Shown one piece after another: positions 24,836 to 34,200 of a stretch of DNA of 64,000 bases. A program made the position numbers and the translations under genes. The notes under the pieces were generated by a model that was not told the origin of the DNA, ran no database searches, and worked only from the letters and a program-made list of their open reading frames with translations. Source of the stretch: Martinezella lusitana (GTDB lineage Bacteria > Pseudomonadota > Alphaproteobacteria > Rhizobiales > Rhizobiaceae). The stretch lies in NCBI RefSeq assembly GCF_014207095.1, contig NZ_JACHBG010000004.1, positions 1 through 64,000 on the forward strand. Direction: 5' to 3'. How positions within the stretch are numbered: the stretch's first letter is position 1; each line of letters starts with the position of its first letter.

Positions 24836-25164
24836 GGATCGTCGCGCGCTATGATTGCGTGCGCGATACAAACGGCGAGACCCGGCGCGAACGCAACGAG
24901 GCCTTCGAGCTTTTAAGCCCGGAGGCCGAGGTGCCGGAGGCCGGCCATGCGCTCTGGGACTGGTTCTGGGACCTGCGCTCGGCGCAGGCTCCCGGCTTTT
25001 CCGGCCCGGCGCCGCTCTCCCACCAGGAAATGCTCGCCTGGGTGCAACTGACCGGCAATCTCCTACGCCGTGAAGACATCGCCGTGCTGAAGGCGATGGA
25101 CGGGCGTTATTGCCAGGCGGTGGAGGAGGAGACGGAGGCGATCAGGGCGCGGGAGGCGGAGTAA
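24799..25164 (+). CDS. Tail assembly chaperone extension (gpT-like), read by -1 frameshift
   Basis: This frame has no independent start with a ribosome site: it is continuously open from 24781 through 25164 and continues the protein as YEELAEGLSEAVGIVARYDC, then the domain DTNGETRRERNEAFELLSP and WDWFWDLRSAQAPGFSG. A GTG at 24859 would cut off the coding-like upstream part. Slippage at A-AAT-TTT (24793-24799) joins it to the 24434 gene, giving about 243 residues, equivalent to lambda gpGT. The Trp-rich acidic segment probably contacts the tube protein. A possible stimulatory stem (AGCTT...AAGCT, about 24806-24830) follows the slip site. Confidence 0.8.
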   Translation, partial: YEELAEGLSEAVGIVARYDCVRDTNGETRRERNEAFELLSPEAEVPEAGHALWDWFWDLRSAQAPGFSGPAPLSHQEMLAWVQLTGNLLRREDIAVLKAMDGRYCQAVEEETEAIRAREAE

Positions 25165-25193
25165 AGGGTCAGGCTGCTCCATGACTAATGAGC

Positions 25194-25591
25194 CTAATGT
25201 GACTTTATGTTGCTGTAACTCCACTCAAGTGCAGTCAGCCCATCCACGGTGGTTTCAACTTCCCACCTGAGAGACGAGTCGCTCCTGTTGCCAACATATC
25301 CACACTTCGCAAGGCGCCTCACCGGCTCTTGAAGATCATTGAGCGTTTCATAAACTATCGACGAGCTAAAAAAGAAGGCCTTGAGATGCCAATATCAAAC
25401 GCCTTCAGTTCGGTTTGAATCCATGCATCGTCCATGGCTAGCGGATAGCCCGACGCTTTGGATCGCTGTTGTTTCGTCACGAGATAGTTTTCGAGCAATC
25501 TTCTATCCAATTCTAGTTCGTCCAGCTCGGAAACCTTGATGCGTTTATATTCCGCCGACAACAGTTCACGGTTTTGCAGAGAGAGTGTAAT
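25194..25591 (-). pseudogene. Frameshifted paralogue of the cargo lipoprotein
   Basis: Read on the minus strand, the frame from 25591 gives LSLQNRELLSAEYKRIKVSE and stops at 25355. A second frame from about 25375 to 25194 continues as IVYETLNDLQEPVRRLAKCG and ends EWSYSNIKSH. Joined by one extra T in the six-T run (25368-25373), the product aligns along its length with the lipoprotein encoded at 26241-26726: shared YKRI, the FD.G.S.P core, the Ala-Lys/Ala-Cys region and a late EW..S. The signal peptide and Cys-containing N-terminus are missing, and an in-frame stop lies at 25592-25594. It is therefore a decayed or phase-altered copy, unless the T-run is a sequencing error. Confidence 0.6.
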
Positions 25592-25961
25592 CTACAAGGG
25601 CGGTCTCTGATTTATGAAGACGTTTATTAGCCTCTGTTGTCGTCCACACGCACTTCATTGCGTCTGTTTCTTGCACTAGCTCTTTATCGTCTTTGAATCT
25701 GTTCTCAAGAATTTCAAATGTAAACTTTGTATTTTGGGGCGAAGCGCCAGTCCTCTGAAAGGCTCTTTCTCCATATGCCCGAACTGCATGATAATAGGTC
25801 ACGCCAAGAGCATCTTTACATGCATATGCCATCAAAAATGTCGCTGAGGCCTTCTCTTTGATGTCATCTACCAACTGAACGAGCTTTTGATCCGCAGCGG
25901 TGGCGGTTTGTGTGACAAATGCCAAAGTAGAGAGTGCTAAAATAATTCGCCACGCCTTCAT
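25566..25961 (-). CDS. Secreted hypothetical protein, prophage cargo
   Basis: This 131-residue protein has a clear Sec signal peptide (MKAWRIILALSTLAFVTQTA, cleavage after TATA-AD) and a mature part of about 108 residues that is helical, with cysteines in AYACKDALG and MKCVWTT that could form one disulfide. The start at 25961 has GAGG seven bases upstream; in-frame ATGs at 25967 and 25985 are worse placed. It is AT-richer than the phage genes and lies on the reverse strand between the tail chaperone and the tape measure. No family recognised. An exported prophage cargo protein could act in superinfection exclusion or host fitness, which is speculation from location. Confidence 0.7.
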   Translation of the reverse strand: MKAWRIILALSTLAFVTQTATAADQKLVQLVDDIKEKASATFLMAYACKDALGVTYYHAVRAYGERAFQRTGASPQNTKFTFEILENRFKDDKELVQETDAMKCVWTTTEANKRLHKSETALVDYTLSAKP

Positions 25962-26240
25962 GTCCATACCTCTGATTGTTCCCATTCAACCGTATAACGC
26001 GACTTCTAAAAAATAAATCTTATGATTGAAGTGGCTGCGCCAGATAACAGGATAGAATTACGGTGACGTGCACTAATTTCTGTCCGTGATAGCTTTGCTT
26101 TGGCCAGACAAGATGACCATCGGCGAACTATATAGACTATGCATTCTTATTTGAGGGCACTTTCATCGTATTCCAGGCGGTGTAGGAAGAGGCTGAGGCC
26201 ATCGGGGCGCAGGTAAGGCAGCGGATTTCTGCGGTGCGCT

Positions 26241-26726
26241 TTAGTAGCGTGCCTCTTTGCTTTCTCTCCATTCATCGTCCGTTTTACCATTAACTTCCAC
26301 GTTATACTGCTTCGGCTCTGAGTGAACTTCAGGATCATCCAAATACGCGCACGCGGCGTGATACCTTATAGGTGTTCCATAGATATTTGGACTGTCGTAT
26401 CTAATAAAAACGGCCAGGAGGACGGGAGTTGATAAGCCCTTATCGAATCTGCGTAGACGATCCTTTATCTTTTCATCGGTAAAGCTGGGATCATCGGTAA
26501 AACTGGGATCGCGTTGGCCATTTTTAACAAGCCTAGCTTCATACGACTCATGGTCGACAGGCATTTTTCTCTCATCAATTTCAATACGTTTATACAACGA
26601 CGGCGCCAAAAGACGCTCCTTGAGAGCCGTCTCGCATGCCATGACCATTTTTGAATCTGAATCATTGCAACCGCTTACAAGCAATGTCGCAGTCATCAGG
26701 CTTATGACGCTTGTTATGGGCTTCAT
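26241..26726 (-). CDS. Putative lipoprotein, prophage cargo
   Basis: This 161-residue protein has a lipoprotein signal peptide (MKPITSVISLMTATLLVSGC, lipobox LVSG-C), so the mature protein would be anchored by Cys20. The exported part contains ACETALKERLL, YKRIEIDERKMP, a tandem duplication DPSFTD-DPSFTD and HAACAYLDD. The duplication comes from two 18-base direct repeats (26473-26490 and 26491-26508) that differ at one base. It shares its fold-length pattern with the broken copy at 25194-25591. It is reverse-strand, AT-rich and without a recognised family. Prophage lipoproteins often block superinfection at the cell surface; that is an analogy only. Confidence 0.72.
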   Translation of the reverse strand: MKPITSVISLMTATLLVSGCNDSDSKMVMACETALKERLLAPSLYKRIEIDERKMPVDHESYEARLVKNGQRDPSFTDDPSFTDEKIKDRLRRFDKGLSTPVLLAVFIRYDSPNIYGTPIRYHAACAYLDDPEVHSEPKQYNVEVNGKTDDEWRESKEARY

Positions 26727-26988
26727 TGGATGAAGATGCTCGATAGGTTAATTGGGTGGTAGATGGGTATATTTGCAACTCTGACGAATGTTGCACGCAA
26801 AGATTTAGCGTGTCAATGATGCGTTCTCTAAATGTTCCTGGATAAGGCGCTGATCTCTCACGTAGTCGGCTAAAGTTTATGTGACGACCGTGCACCCGCA
26901 GAATGCCGTGAGAAGCATCCTTCTATTCATTGTTATTCCCGATTTTCTCTGTTTGCCCTTAAAACGAGATACACCGAAAGGAAAGAAT

Positions 26989-29499
26989 ATGGCCGATGTT
27001 GCCACATTGGGAGTTGGGGTCGACACGTCCAACTTGCGCGCCGCGACGAGCTATTTAGATGCTTGGGCTGCAACTGCAATGCGAACAGAGAAGGCGATCG
27101 GAGCGGCTGCGCGCGCAATGGGTGTCTTGAGTGACAATAGTCGTTTGAGTGGCAGCTCGATTTCCAAAATAGGCGCAGGAATTGTTGATCTTGGGACAGC
27201 ATTTGCAAAAACAATTGGGAAGTCCACTCAGCTAGTAGTTTCACTGAAAGCGGTACAAGAGCATGCCAATGGCGTCGGCAAGGCATCCAATATGGTGCCG
27301 TCAAATTCGGCGAATTTCGAATCTCTCCGCGGTGGCGCAACCCTCAAGTTTGTGCTTGATCAATCGTCCCAAACGGGACAGCCGCTCCTTAAGACAGATG
27401 AGCAGAAAGGCGCGGAGCTTATTAGCGGGTTCTTGAAAGAAAGTGCAGGCTTCATTCCCAGGAAGGACATGAAGATTGGGTCTCAAATTGTATCCAGCTT
27501 TCTGGACGGTGAGATCGATAAAACCGTCTATAATAGGCTACTGAAGTTTCAGTCCGAAACAGATGCCCGATACACGTACGCTGCAAAAAGAAATGAAGAC
27601 TCCGGCGATGAAATTCCACAGTATAAGGATGATCTTAGAATAGCGCGTGAAAAGAAAAGATTGTCTGATATAATTATAACTCCACGGATAGACATAAATA
27701 AAAAGTATGATGATATTGACGATTCTTTAAGATTATTTAGCGGAGAATACAAAGATTTCGACAGCTATGCTTCGGTTATTACTAAAGATCCATTGGGCAT
27801 CGGACCAAATGGTCCTTTTGATAAGATCGCGGTTGCGTATAAAGAAATGAAAAATGCTTTGGCTAATAGAGACTTAACGGAGGAGCATGTTAATCGTGTA
27901 AAGCAAAGTTTCGATGAGGCGTTAAGTATGCCTAAAAACGCTGAGTTTGTGCCTCGACTCCGAGCGATGCGAGATGCGTTTACCAGTCCGAGTAATGAGA
28001 TGATTTCGGGATTGGAGTCGATAGGCCGACTGCGAGAGCAAGCGCAGAATGCCCTGAGTGTCATGGTGAAACAGTCTTCAACTGACGGAAGCGCTGCCAG
28101 CCAGCGCGGGCCGAATGCAAGCAGCTTGAGTGGCGCGAATAATCAAAGTGGAAATGGCGGAGTTGTTCCCTCAACCAATGACGTTTCGATGCCTAAAAAC
28201 TTTTGGGACCAAATTATCGCCTCTGCGGGTCTGGTAGCGCCAAATATTTCCGGAGCACTAAAGGGATTTACTTCTTTAACAGCTGTTACAGATCGTTTCT
28301 CCTTTGGACAATTTAGGTCGGCAATAACAGATGCAAATGCCGAAGTAGACGCACAACAAAGATTGGACCGGAGTTTTCGAGAAAACACTAAATCCCGCCA
28401 AGCCAATACCGAACAGACCACACTCGGAACTCAGGCTTCCGTTCAATCCGCTGCCGCGACGGATAACGTGAAGTTAACGGTCGTCACACTGAAGCAAAGC
28501 CAAGACAGTCTCCAAAAAAGCTGTGCCGCACGCCTGCAGCAATTGCCACAACTGACCAAAATGACGAAAGAGCAAGCTGCAACTAATGATCAACTTGCGG
28601 CCTCACAAGAGAAGCTGGTTGTTGACATGGATTTCGAACGCGCCCAAATCGGTCGCTCGACCATCGACCAGACTGTTGCAAAGACGCTTAAAGATCGTGG
28701 TCTGCCCGTCGAGATGGATTCCAAAAGCGCGGAGATAGTGCGAACGAATGAGCAGCTGAAATATGCCCGCGAGCTTGCCGGCGATTTCACCACGACGCTG
28801 GTCAACGGCTTGCGCAGCGGTGAGGGTTTTTGGAAGTCCATGGGGAACGCTGCGGTCACCGTACTCAAAAAGATCTCCGACAGGTTGCTGAACGATGTGC
28901 TCAACAGTCTGTTCCAGGTCAACAGTGCCGCTGGCAGTGGCGGAGGTGGCGGTTTCTTCGGTGGCCTTCTCAATTTGTTGGGGTTCGGAGGAGGGAGCGA
29001 GGTAACCTTGCCAACCGGCTCAAACATTCCGATCCCGATGCCACGCCCCAGCGGATTTGCAAACGGTGGCTACACCGGCTATGGCGGCGTCTATGAGCCA
29101 GTCGGCATCGTTCATGCCGGCGAGGTCGTCTGGAGCCAGAAGGATATCGCCCGGGCAGGAGGCGTCGGCGTCGTCGAGGCGATGCGGCTTGGCCGACGTG
29201 GCTATGCCGATGGCGGGGTGGTTGGCGAGGGCGGGCCGCAATTGGTGCCGGCGCAGCCGGATGCTGCCGTTCCCGTTCGTCGCCTCAGGGCCGATAACCA
29301 GAACGATGGCACCGGTTCCGCTTCCGGCGTGCATGTCACGGTCGGCGTTTCCGTCGATGAGGACGGCAATCTCAAGGCCTATGTGAAGAATGTCGCGCAA
29401 TCAGAAGCGCAGAGTTCGACGCGGCAGGGGCTGAATGATTTCAATCAGCAGCTTCCCGATCGCGTCGCGCAGATCAACCGCAATCCCCGGAGGCGCTGA
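26989..29499 (+). CDS. Tail tape measure protein
   Basis: This 836-residue protein sets tail length. It starts MADVATLGVGVDTSNLRAAT after AAAGGAAAG, the usual opening of this family, followed by long alpha-helical, coiled-coil-prone stretches. The C-terminus has GGGGGFFGGLLNLLGFGGGS, FANGGYTGYGGVYEPVGIVH and AGEVVWSQKDIARAGG, a hallmark of siphophage tape measures. About 28.7 kb the base composition changes: 26989-28570 is visibly AT-rich and like the cargo block, whereas the C-terminal third has normal rhizobial codon use. The gene is therefore a recombinant. It is shorter than many tape measures, implying a short to medium tail. Confidence 0.9.
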   Translation: MADVATLGVGVDTSNLRAATSYLDAWAATAMRTEKAIGAAARAMGVLSDNSRLSGSSISKIGAGIVDLGTAFAKTIGKSTQLVVSLKAVQEHANGVGKASNMVPSNSANFESLRGGATLKFVLDQSSQTGQPLLKTDEQKGAELISGFLKESAGFIPRKDMKIGSQIVSSFLDGEIDKTVYNRLLKFQSETDARYTYAAKRNEDSGDEIPQYKDDLRIAREKKRLSDIIITPRIDINKKYDDIDDSLRLFSGEYKDFDSYASVITKDPLGIGPNGPFDKIAVAYKEMKNALANRDLTEEHVNRVKQSFDEALSMPKNAEFVPRLRAMRDAFTSPSNEMISGLESIGRLREQAQNALSVMVKQSSTDGSAASQRGPNASSLSGANNQSGNGGVVPSTNDVSMPKNFWDQIIASAGLVAPNISGALKGFTSLTAVTDRFSFGQFRSAITDANAEVDAQQRLDRSFRENTKSRQANTEQTTLGTQASVQSAAATDNVKLTVVTLKQSQDSLQKSCAARLQQLPQLTKMTKEQAATNDQLAASQEKLVVDMDFERAQIGRSTIDQTVAKTLKDRGLPVEMDSKSAEIVRTNEQLKYARELAGDFTTTLVNGLRSGEGFWKSMGNAAVTVLKKISDRLLNDVLNSLFQVNSAAGSGGGGGFFGGLLNLLGFGGGSEVTLPTGSNIPIPMPRPSGFANGGYTGYGGVYEPVGIVHAGEVVWSQKDIARAGGVGVVEAMRLGRRGYADGGVVGEGGPQLVPAQPDAAVPVRRLRADNQNDGTGSASGVHVTVGVSVDEDGNLKAYVKNVAQSEAQSSTRQGLNDFNQQLPDRVAQINRNPRRR

Positions 29500-30146
29500 T
29501 GGCCGTTTCCTATCCCTACAGCCTGCCGGCTTTTGCCGATCTTCTGAAGATCTCCAGCATCGTCTGGGACATTCAGCGCAATGACGAGCTTTCCGGCTCC
29601 GGCGATGGCCGGGTCTGGCAGGCGGAGCTGGCGCCGCCGCTCTGGACCGGCACGGTGACGCTCTCCGACATGTACAATGCGGAGGCGAAACAGATCGCCG
29701 CCCGCATCCGCAAGTTACACGGCGCCCAGGAGGCGCTTTTTCTTTATGATCCGCTGTCGAAATATCCGCAGGCCGATCCCGACGGGACGAAGCTCGGGAG
29801 CGCTGCGGTCAGTGTTGCAGCGCTCGGAGCCGACAATGCCTCGCTCAGCCTCAAGGGCCTGCCGGCGGGTTATCGGCTGACGGTCGGCGACAAGTTGCAG
29901 GTCGGCTATGGCGGCGCACGCTCCGCCTTTCTCGAAGTCTCGGAAACGGTTGGTGCCGACGGGCAGGGGGTGACGCCCGTCTTCGGCGTCTTCCCACATC
30001 TGCCGGCGGGCTTTGCCGCCGGTCTCGGCGTGACGCTTCTGCTACCGGCCTGCAAATGCCTGGTCATGCCGGGCAGCCACAATCCCGGCACCGCGAGCGG
30101 CCCGATCACCTCAGGCGCCACCTTCAAGATCATCCAGAAGAAATAG
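29499..30146 (+). CDS. Distal tail/tail tip protein (gp12-like)
   Basis: This 215-residue protein overlaps the tape measure stop by one base (TGATG). It begins MAVSYPYSLPAFADLLKISS, with a WQAELAPPLWTGTVTLSDM segment and a C-terminal GPITSGATFKIIQKK that look like distal-tail proteins of alphaproteobacterial siphophages and gene transfer agents. It would form the ring that links tube to tip. Identity of the exact Pfam is not certain. Confidence 0.75.
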   Translation: MAVSYPYSLPAFADLLKISSIVWDIQRNDELSGSGDGRVWQAELAPPLWTGTVTLSDMYNAEAKQIAARIRKLHGAQEALFLYDPLSKYPQADPDGTKLGSAAVSVAALGADNASLSLKGLPAGYRLTVGDKLQVGYGGARSAFLEVSETVGADGQGVTPVFGVFPHLPAGFAAGLGVTLLLPACKCLVMPGSHNPGTASGPITSGATFKIIQKK

Positions 30147-30149
30147 ACG

Positions 30150-30770
30150 ATGAAAAACATCACCTCCGCCTTCTTCGCGGCGCTGACCGGCGCGCGCGAC
30201 AAGGGGCTCGTGCCCCGTCGTTTCGTCTGGATCACCGGCAAGGATATCGCCAGCGACGCGCCTGCCTCGATCGGCCTCTGGACCGGCGATGACGACATCA
30301 ACATCACCGTCATCTCGGGTGTCACCGGCTTGGCCGAGGCGCGCACCTATTATGGCGGCCTCAATCTGAAGGTGAGCCCGATACCGCGCACGGCCGATCT
30401 CACGATCCAGACCGTGACCATCACCATCGGCCAGATCGCGCCCGTCGCGCAGCAGCTTGTGCGCGGCTACGATCTGCGGCTGGCGCCGATCGAAATCCAC
30501 GACATGACGTTCGATACCGGCACCCGGCAGCCGAGTGCGGCCCCGGAAATCGCCTTTCTCGGCGTTGCAGATGGCGCGCCGGTGAAGACGCCGGCCGTGG
30601 GACAGGATGGGGATATCGAAATATCCGCCATCTCCGCCGCCATCGCCATGCTGGAGCGCACCAACCCGGCCAAATCTTCCTACGAAGGCCAGAAGCGCCG
30701 CAGCGGCGATGAATTCGGCCTCTATTCCAGCACCGTCGCCAATTGGCAGATCCCCTGGGGGCAGAAATGA
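30150..30770 (+). CDS. Tail tip/hub protein (DUF2163-like)
   Basis: This 206-residue beta-rich protein begins MKNITSAFFAALTGARDKGL, then VPRRFVWITGKDIASD and DINITVISGVTG. The family is the baseplate/hub type that is gp13 in gene transfer agents. Its place between distal tail and the peptidase-like gene matches that order. It ends with an ATGA overlap to the next gene. No catalytic residues expected. Confidence 0.72.
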   Translation: MKNITSAFFAALTGARDKGLVPRRFVWITGKDIASDAPASIGLWTGDDDINITVISGVTGLAEARTYYGGLNLKVSPIPRTADLTIQTVTITIGQIAPVAQQLVRGYDLRLAPIEIHDMTFDTGTRQPSAAPEIAFLGVADGAPVKTPAVGQDGDIEISAISAAIAMLERTNPAKSSYEGQKRRSGDEFGLYSSTVANWQIPWGQK

Positions 30771-31195
30771 TCAGCGATCTTGTCAGGGTCAAGAACTGGC
30801 GCGCCTGCTTCGTCGCCGAGATCGATCGGCTGAAGCGCACGCCCTTTGCCTGGGGCCGTCATGATTGCGGGCCAGGCCTTGCCGGCAATCTGGTGCTAGC
30901 GATCACCGGCGTCGATTGCGCCGCCCAGTTTCGCGGCGAATATTCCACTGCCGCCGGCGCGCTGAAAACGATGAAGGCGGCGGGTTTCGACAATCTCGCC
31001 GATCTCGTCGCCAGCATGCTGCCCGAGATCCATCCGAGTACGGCCGGCATTGGCGACATCGCCGCCATCCCGCACGAAGGTCCCTTCGGCTACGCGCTCG
31101 GCGTCGTCAATGGCGAACGCATCTTCGTGTTGCGTGAGAGCGGCCTCGGCACTGTCGATCTGCTCGACGCCAAGCGGGCCTTCAAGGTCGGCTAG
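30767..31195 (+). CDS. NlpC/P60-like tail peptidase (DUF6950-like)
   Basis: This 142-residue protein has the opening of a cysteine peptidase-like fold: PFAWGRHDCGPGLAGNLVLA gives the likely nucleophile Cys, and IGDIAAIPHEGPFGYALGVV gives a candidate His. Proteins of this type sit in phage tail tips and cut peptidoglycan crosslinks during DNA entry; in gene transfer agents the equivalent is gp14. The ATG at 30767 is coupled to the upstream stop (ATGA). The full NlpC/P60 triad is not obvious, so DUF6950-like is the safer name. Confidence 0.75.
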   Translation: MISDLVRVKNWRACFVAEIDRLKRTPFAWGRHDCGPGLAGNLVLAITGVDCAAQFRGEYSTAAGALKTMKAAGFDNLADLVASMLPEIHPSTAGIGDIAAIPHEGPFGYALGVVNGERIFVLRESGLGTVDLLDAKRAFKVG

Positions 31196-31293
31196 CCAGT
31201 CTCGACATCAATTTTATCTCTGACCGGTGACAGGTCGGCGCAGCTTTGCCTGCGACGGCCCTTTTCCATGCGCCAATCGAGGTCGTCCGATCC

Positions 31294-34200
31294 ATGAAAT
31301 ATCTCATTCTGCTTTTGAATGTCCTCAGCTTCTGGCTGATGGCAGATGTGGCGCATGCTGAACCAATCACCTTGGCAATTGCTGCGATAGGTGAATTTCT
31401 CGGCTCGATCAGCATCGGCAAACTGGTACTGACCGTCGCCCTCAACATCGGCCTGTCCCTGATCGAAAGGGCGATGGCGAAGAAGGATCAGCAGCCGGCT
31501 GGCACCAAGCTCGAGATCAGCATGGGGGACGATCACCCCATGTCCTTCATCATCGGAAGCTACGCGACCGCCGGCCGGCGCAAATATGCTGGCACCTGGG
31601 GTGAGGACGGCAAGACGCCGAATGCCTATTTCACCGATGTCATCGAGATCGGCAGTCTTCCCAACCGTGCCGGTGAGCGCGGCCTCAGCAGTCTCTGGAT
31701 CGATGATCGGAAGGTTGGCGTCTTGTGGGAAGAACCGCATCCTGACGGCCGTGGCTTTCCGGTGATCGAGTATCGCGTCAAGGGCAAGGACTATCTATGG
31801 GTCAAGTTCCTCGACGGTACGCAAGAGGCGCCTGATCCGTTTCTGATGGCCAAATTCGGCAGTCTCGGCGACCGGCAGTGGCGGCAGAGCATGGTCGGTC
31901 GCGGCTGCCAGATCGCTATCCTGACCTCGCGCTACAATCGGGACCTTTTTTCCGGCGTGCCTTCGGGCCTTTTCGAGCCGCATCCGTTGCCGCTCTATGA
32001 TATCCGCAAGGATTCCTCGATGGGCGGCAATGGCGCGCATCGCTGGAATGATCGGTCGACCTGGGAGCGGAGCACCAACCCGGCCGTGATGATCTACAAC
32101 CTTGTCCGCGGTGTCTATTACGGCCCGGAATGGGTTTATGGCGGCCAGAATATCGGCGCCTTCTGCCTGCCGGCAGCCAACTGGATGGCCGCGGCGAATG
32201 CCTGCGACGCGGCGGTTGGACTTGGCGACGGCAACAGCGAGCCGGCCTTTCGCGCCGGCTACGACGTTCAGTGCGACCGCGAGCCCCTTGATGTCATTTC
32301 TGAATTGCTGAAGGGCTGCAATGGCCGCATGGCCGAAGTCGGCGGCGTCTTCAAGATGCTCGTGGGTGCGCCGGGTGGTGCAGTCTATTCTTTCACCGAT
32401 GACGATATCGTCGTCACCGAGGCGCAGGATTTCGAGCCGTTCCCTTCGCTTTCCGCGACATTCAACGCCATCGAAGCCACCTATCCCGAACCTGCCGAAA
32501 AGTGGGCAACGAAGGATGCGCCGGGGCGCTACAACGCCGATCTCGAAGCTCAGGATGGCTACCGGCGTCTGCCTGCCCAGGTTCAGCTGCTCGCTGTTCC
32601 GTTCGCCAATCAGGTGCAGCGCGTCGCTGTGGCAATGATTCAGGACTATCGACGCTTTCGCGTACACCAGGTCTCACTGCCGCCGGACGCCTATCCGCTA
32701 GAGCCGAACGACGTCGTTTCCTGGTCTTCGGCACGCAATGGCTATGATGAGAAGAAGTTCCTCGTCGTCAAAGTCGAACCGCAACCCAATTTCCTGATCG
32801 TCGTTACTCTTAAGGAGATCGACCCCGCAGACTACGATTGGCATCCGGGACTGCAATTGCCGACCTCCATTGGCTGGCTTGGTCCTATCACTCCTCCGTC
32901 GCAACCGATGGTCGGCTGGACCGTCGAGCCCTCCACCATCAAGGATGCCGGCGGGATCGATCGCCGTCCTGCGATCAAGATCAGCTGCGCGCCGGATCTC
33001 GATGATGTCGTAGGCGTCTGGGTGCAGGTTCGCGTGAAGGCCAGCGGCGACATGGTCTTCGATAGCGATAGCAATCCCTATGCGACGCCTTATTCGTGGG
33101 TCCTTTCCGGCCAATGGACGCTCCCGAACGCCGACTACGAAGCGCGAGGTCGCTATCTCCCGCAGTCGAACCGACCCACTGATTGGTCCGCCTGGCTGAC
33201 GCTCAAAACGCCGAATGTCCTCATCAATGCGGCCGATATTTTCGACGGCGCGATCATCCAGTCAAAGATCGCCGACGCTGCCGTTACCGCTGCGAAGATC
33301 ATGGATGAGGCGGTTACCAGCCTCAAACTCGCCGACAAGGCCGTCTCGGCAGCCAAGATTGAGGTGGCAGCCGTCACCGCTGACGTGCTCGCGAGCAATG
33401 CCGTTATTGCGTCCAAGCTCGCCGATGGCGCGGTCACCGCTCGGGCGCTCGCCCAGGGCGCGGTTGATGCCACGGCGTTTGCCAGTGGCCTGAAAGCCGT
33501 CGAAGTGGTGAACGCCTTGCCGACAGCCGGAAACACGGAAGGACGGCAGGTTTTTCTAACGACGGATGGCAAGCTCTATCGCTACCACAACGGCGCATGG
33601 ACGGCGGCGGTCGCGGCCGGAGATGTCAATGGCACGCTGAGCAACGCGCAGATCGCCGACGGTGTGATAACCGCCAACAAACTGGCCGCTCTCGCCGTAG
33701 ATGCCAGCAAGCTCGCCGACGGCTCCGTCAGCGCCACGAAGCTCGCCCAGGGCGCAGTCGACCTAACGAAGTTCGCTTCTAACCTTTCCCCCATCCAGAT
33801 TGTTACCACCTTCAGCATTGTGACAGACCCCACGCCCGGTATGGTCGTATACCACAGAGGGCTGCAGAAGCTCTTCCGCTACACGCCGACGGGATGGACC
33901 TCCGTCGTCCCTTCCACAGATCTCACCGGGCAGATTACGTCCACACAGATCTCGGACGGCGCAATCAGCACGCCGAAGCTCATGGCGGGCGCGGTAACCA
34001 CTGATATCATCGCCGCGAATGCCATCACCGCCGATAAGATTGCGGCCAATGCCATCATAACAGGGGCAATCTCTGCCGGTGCTGTGAAGGCAGAACAGAT
34101 TGCCGCCAACAACATTACCGCAAAGCATCTCGTGCTGGCCGACATGTCAAACATGGCCGACAACGGCTGGCAGGCAGGCAACCTCGACGGTTGGGAGGTC

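Noticed and set aside
26147..26338. Minus-strand ORF overlapping the end of the lipoprotein
   Set aside because: Contains a GC-rich tail that looks coding (PYLRPDGLSLFL) but no start, no ribosome site and no recognisable family.
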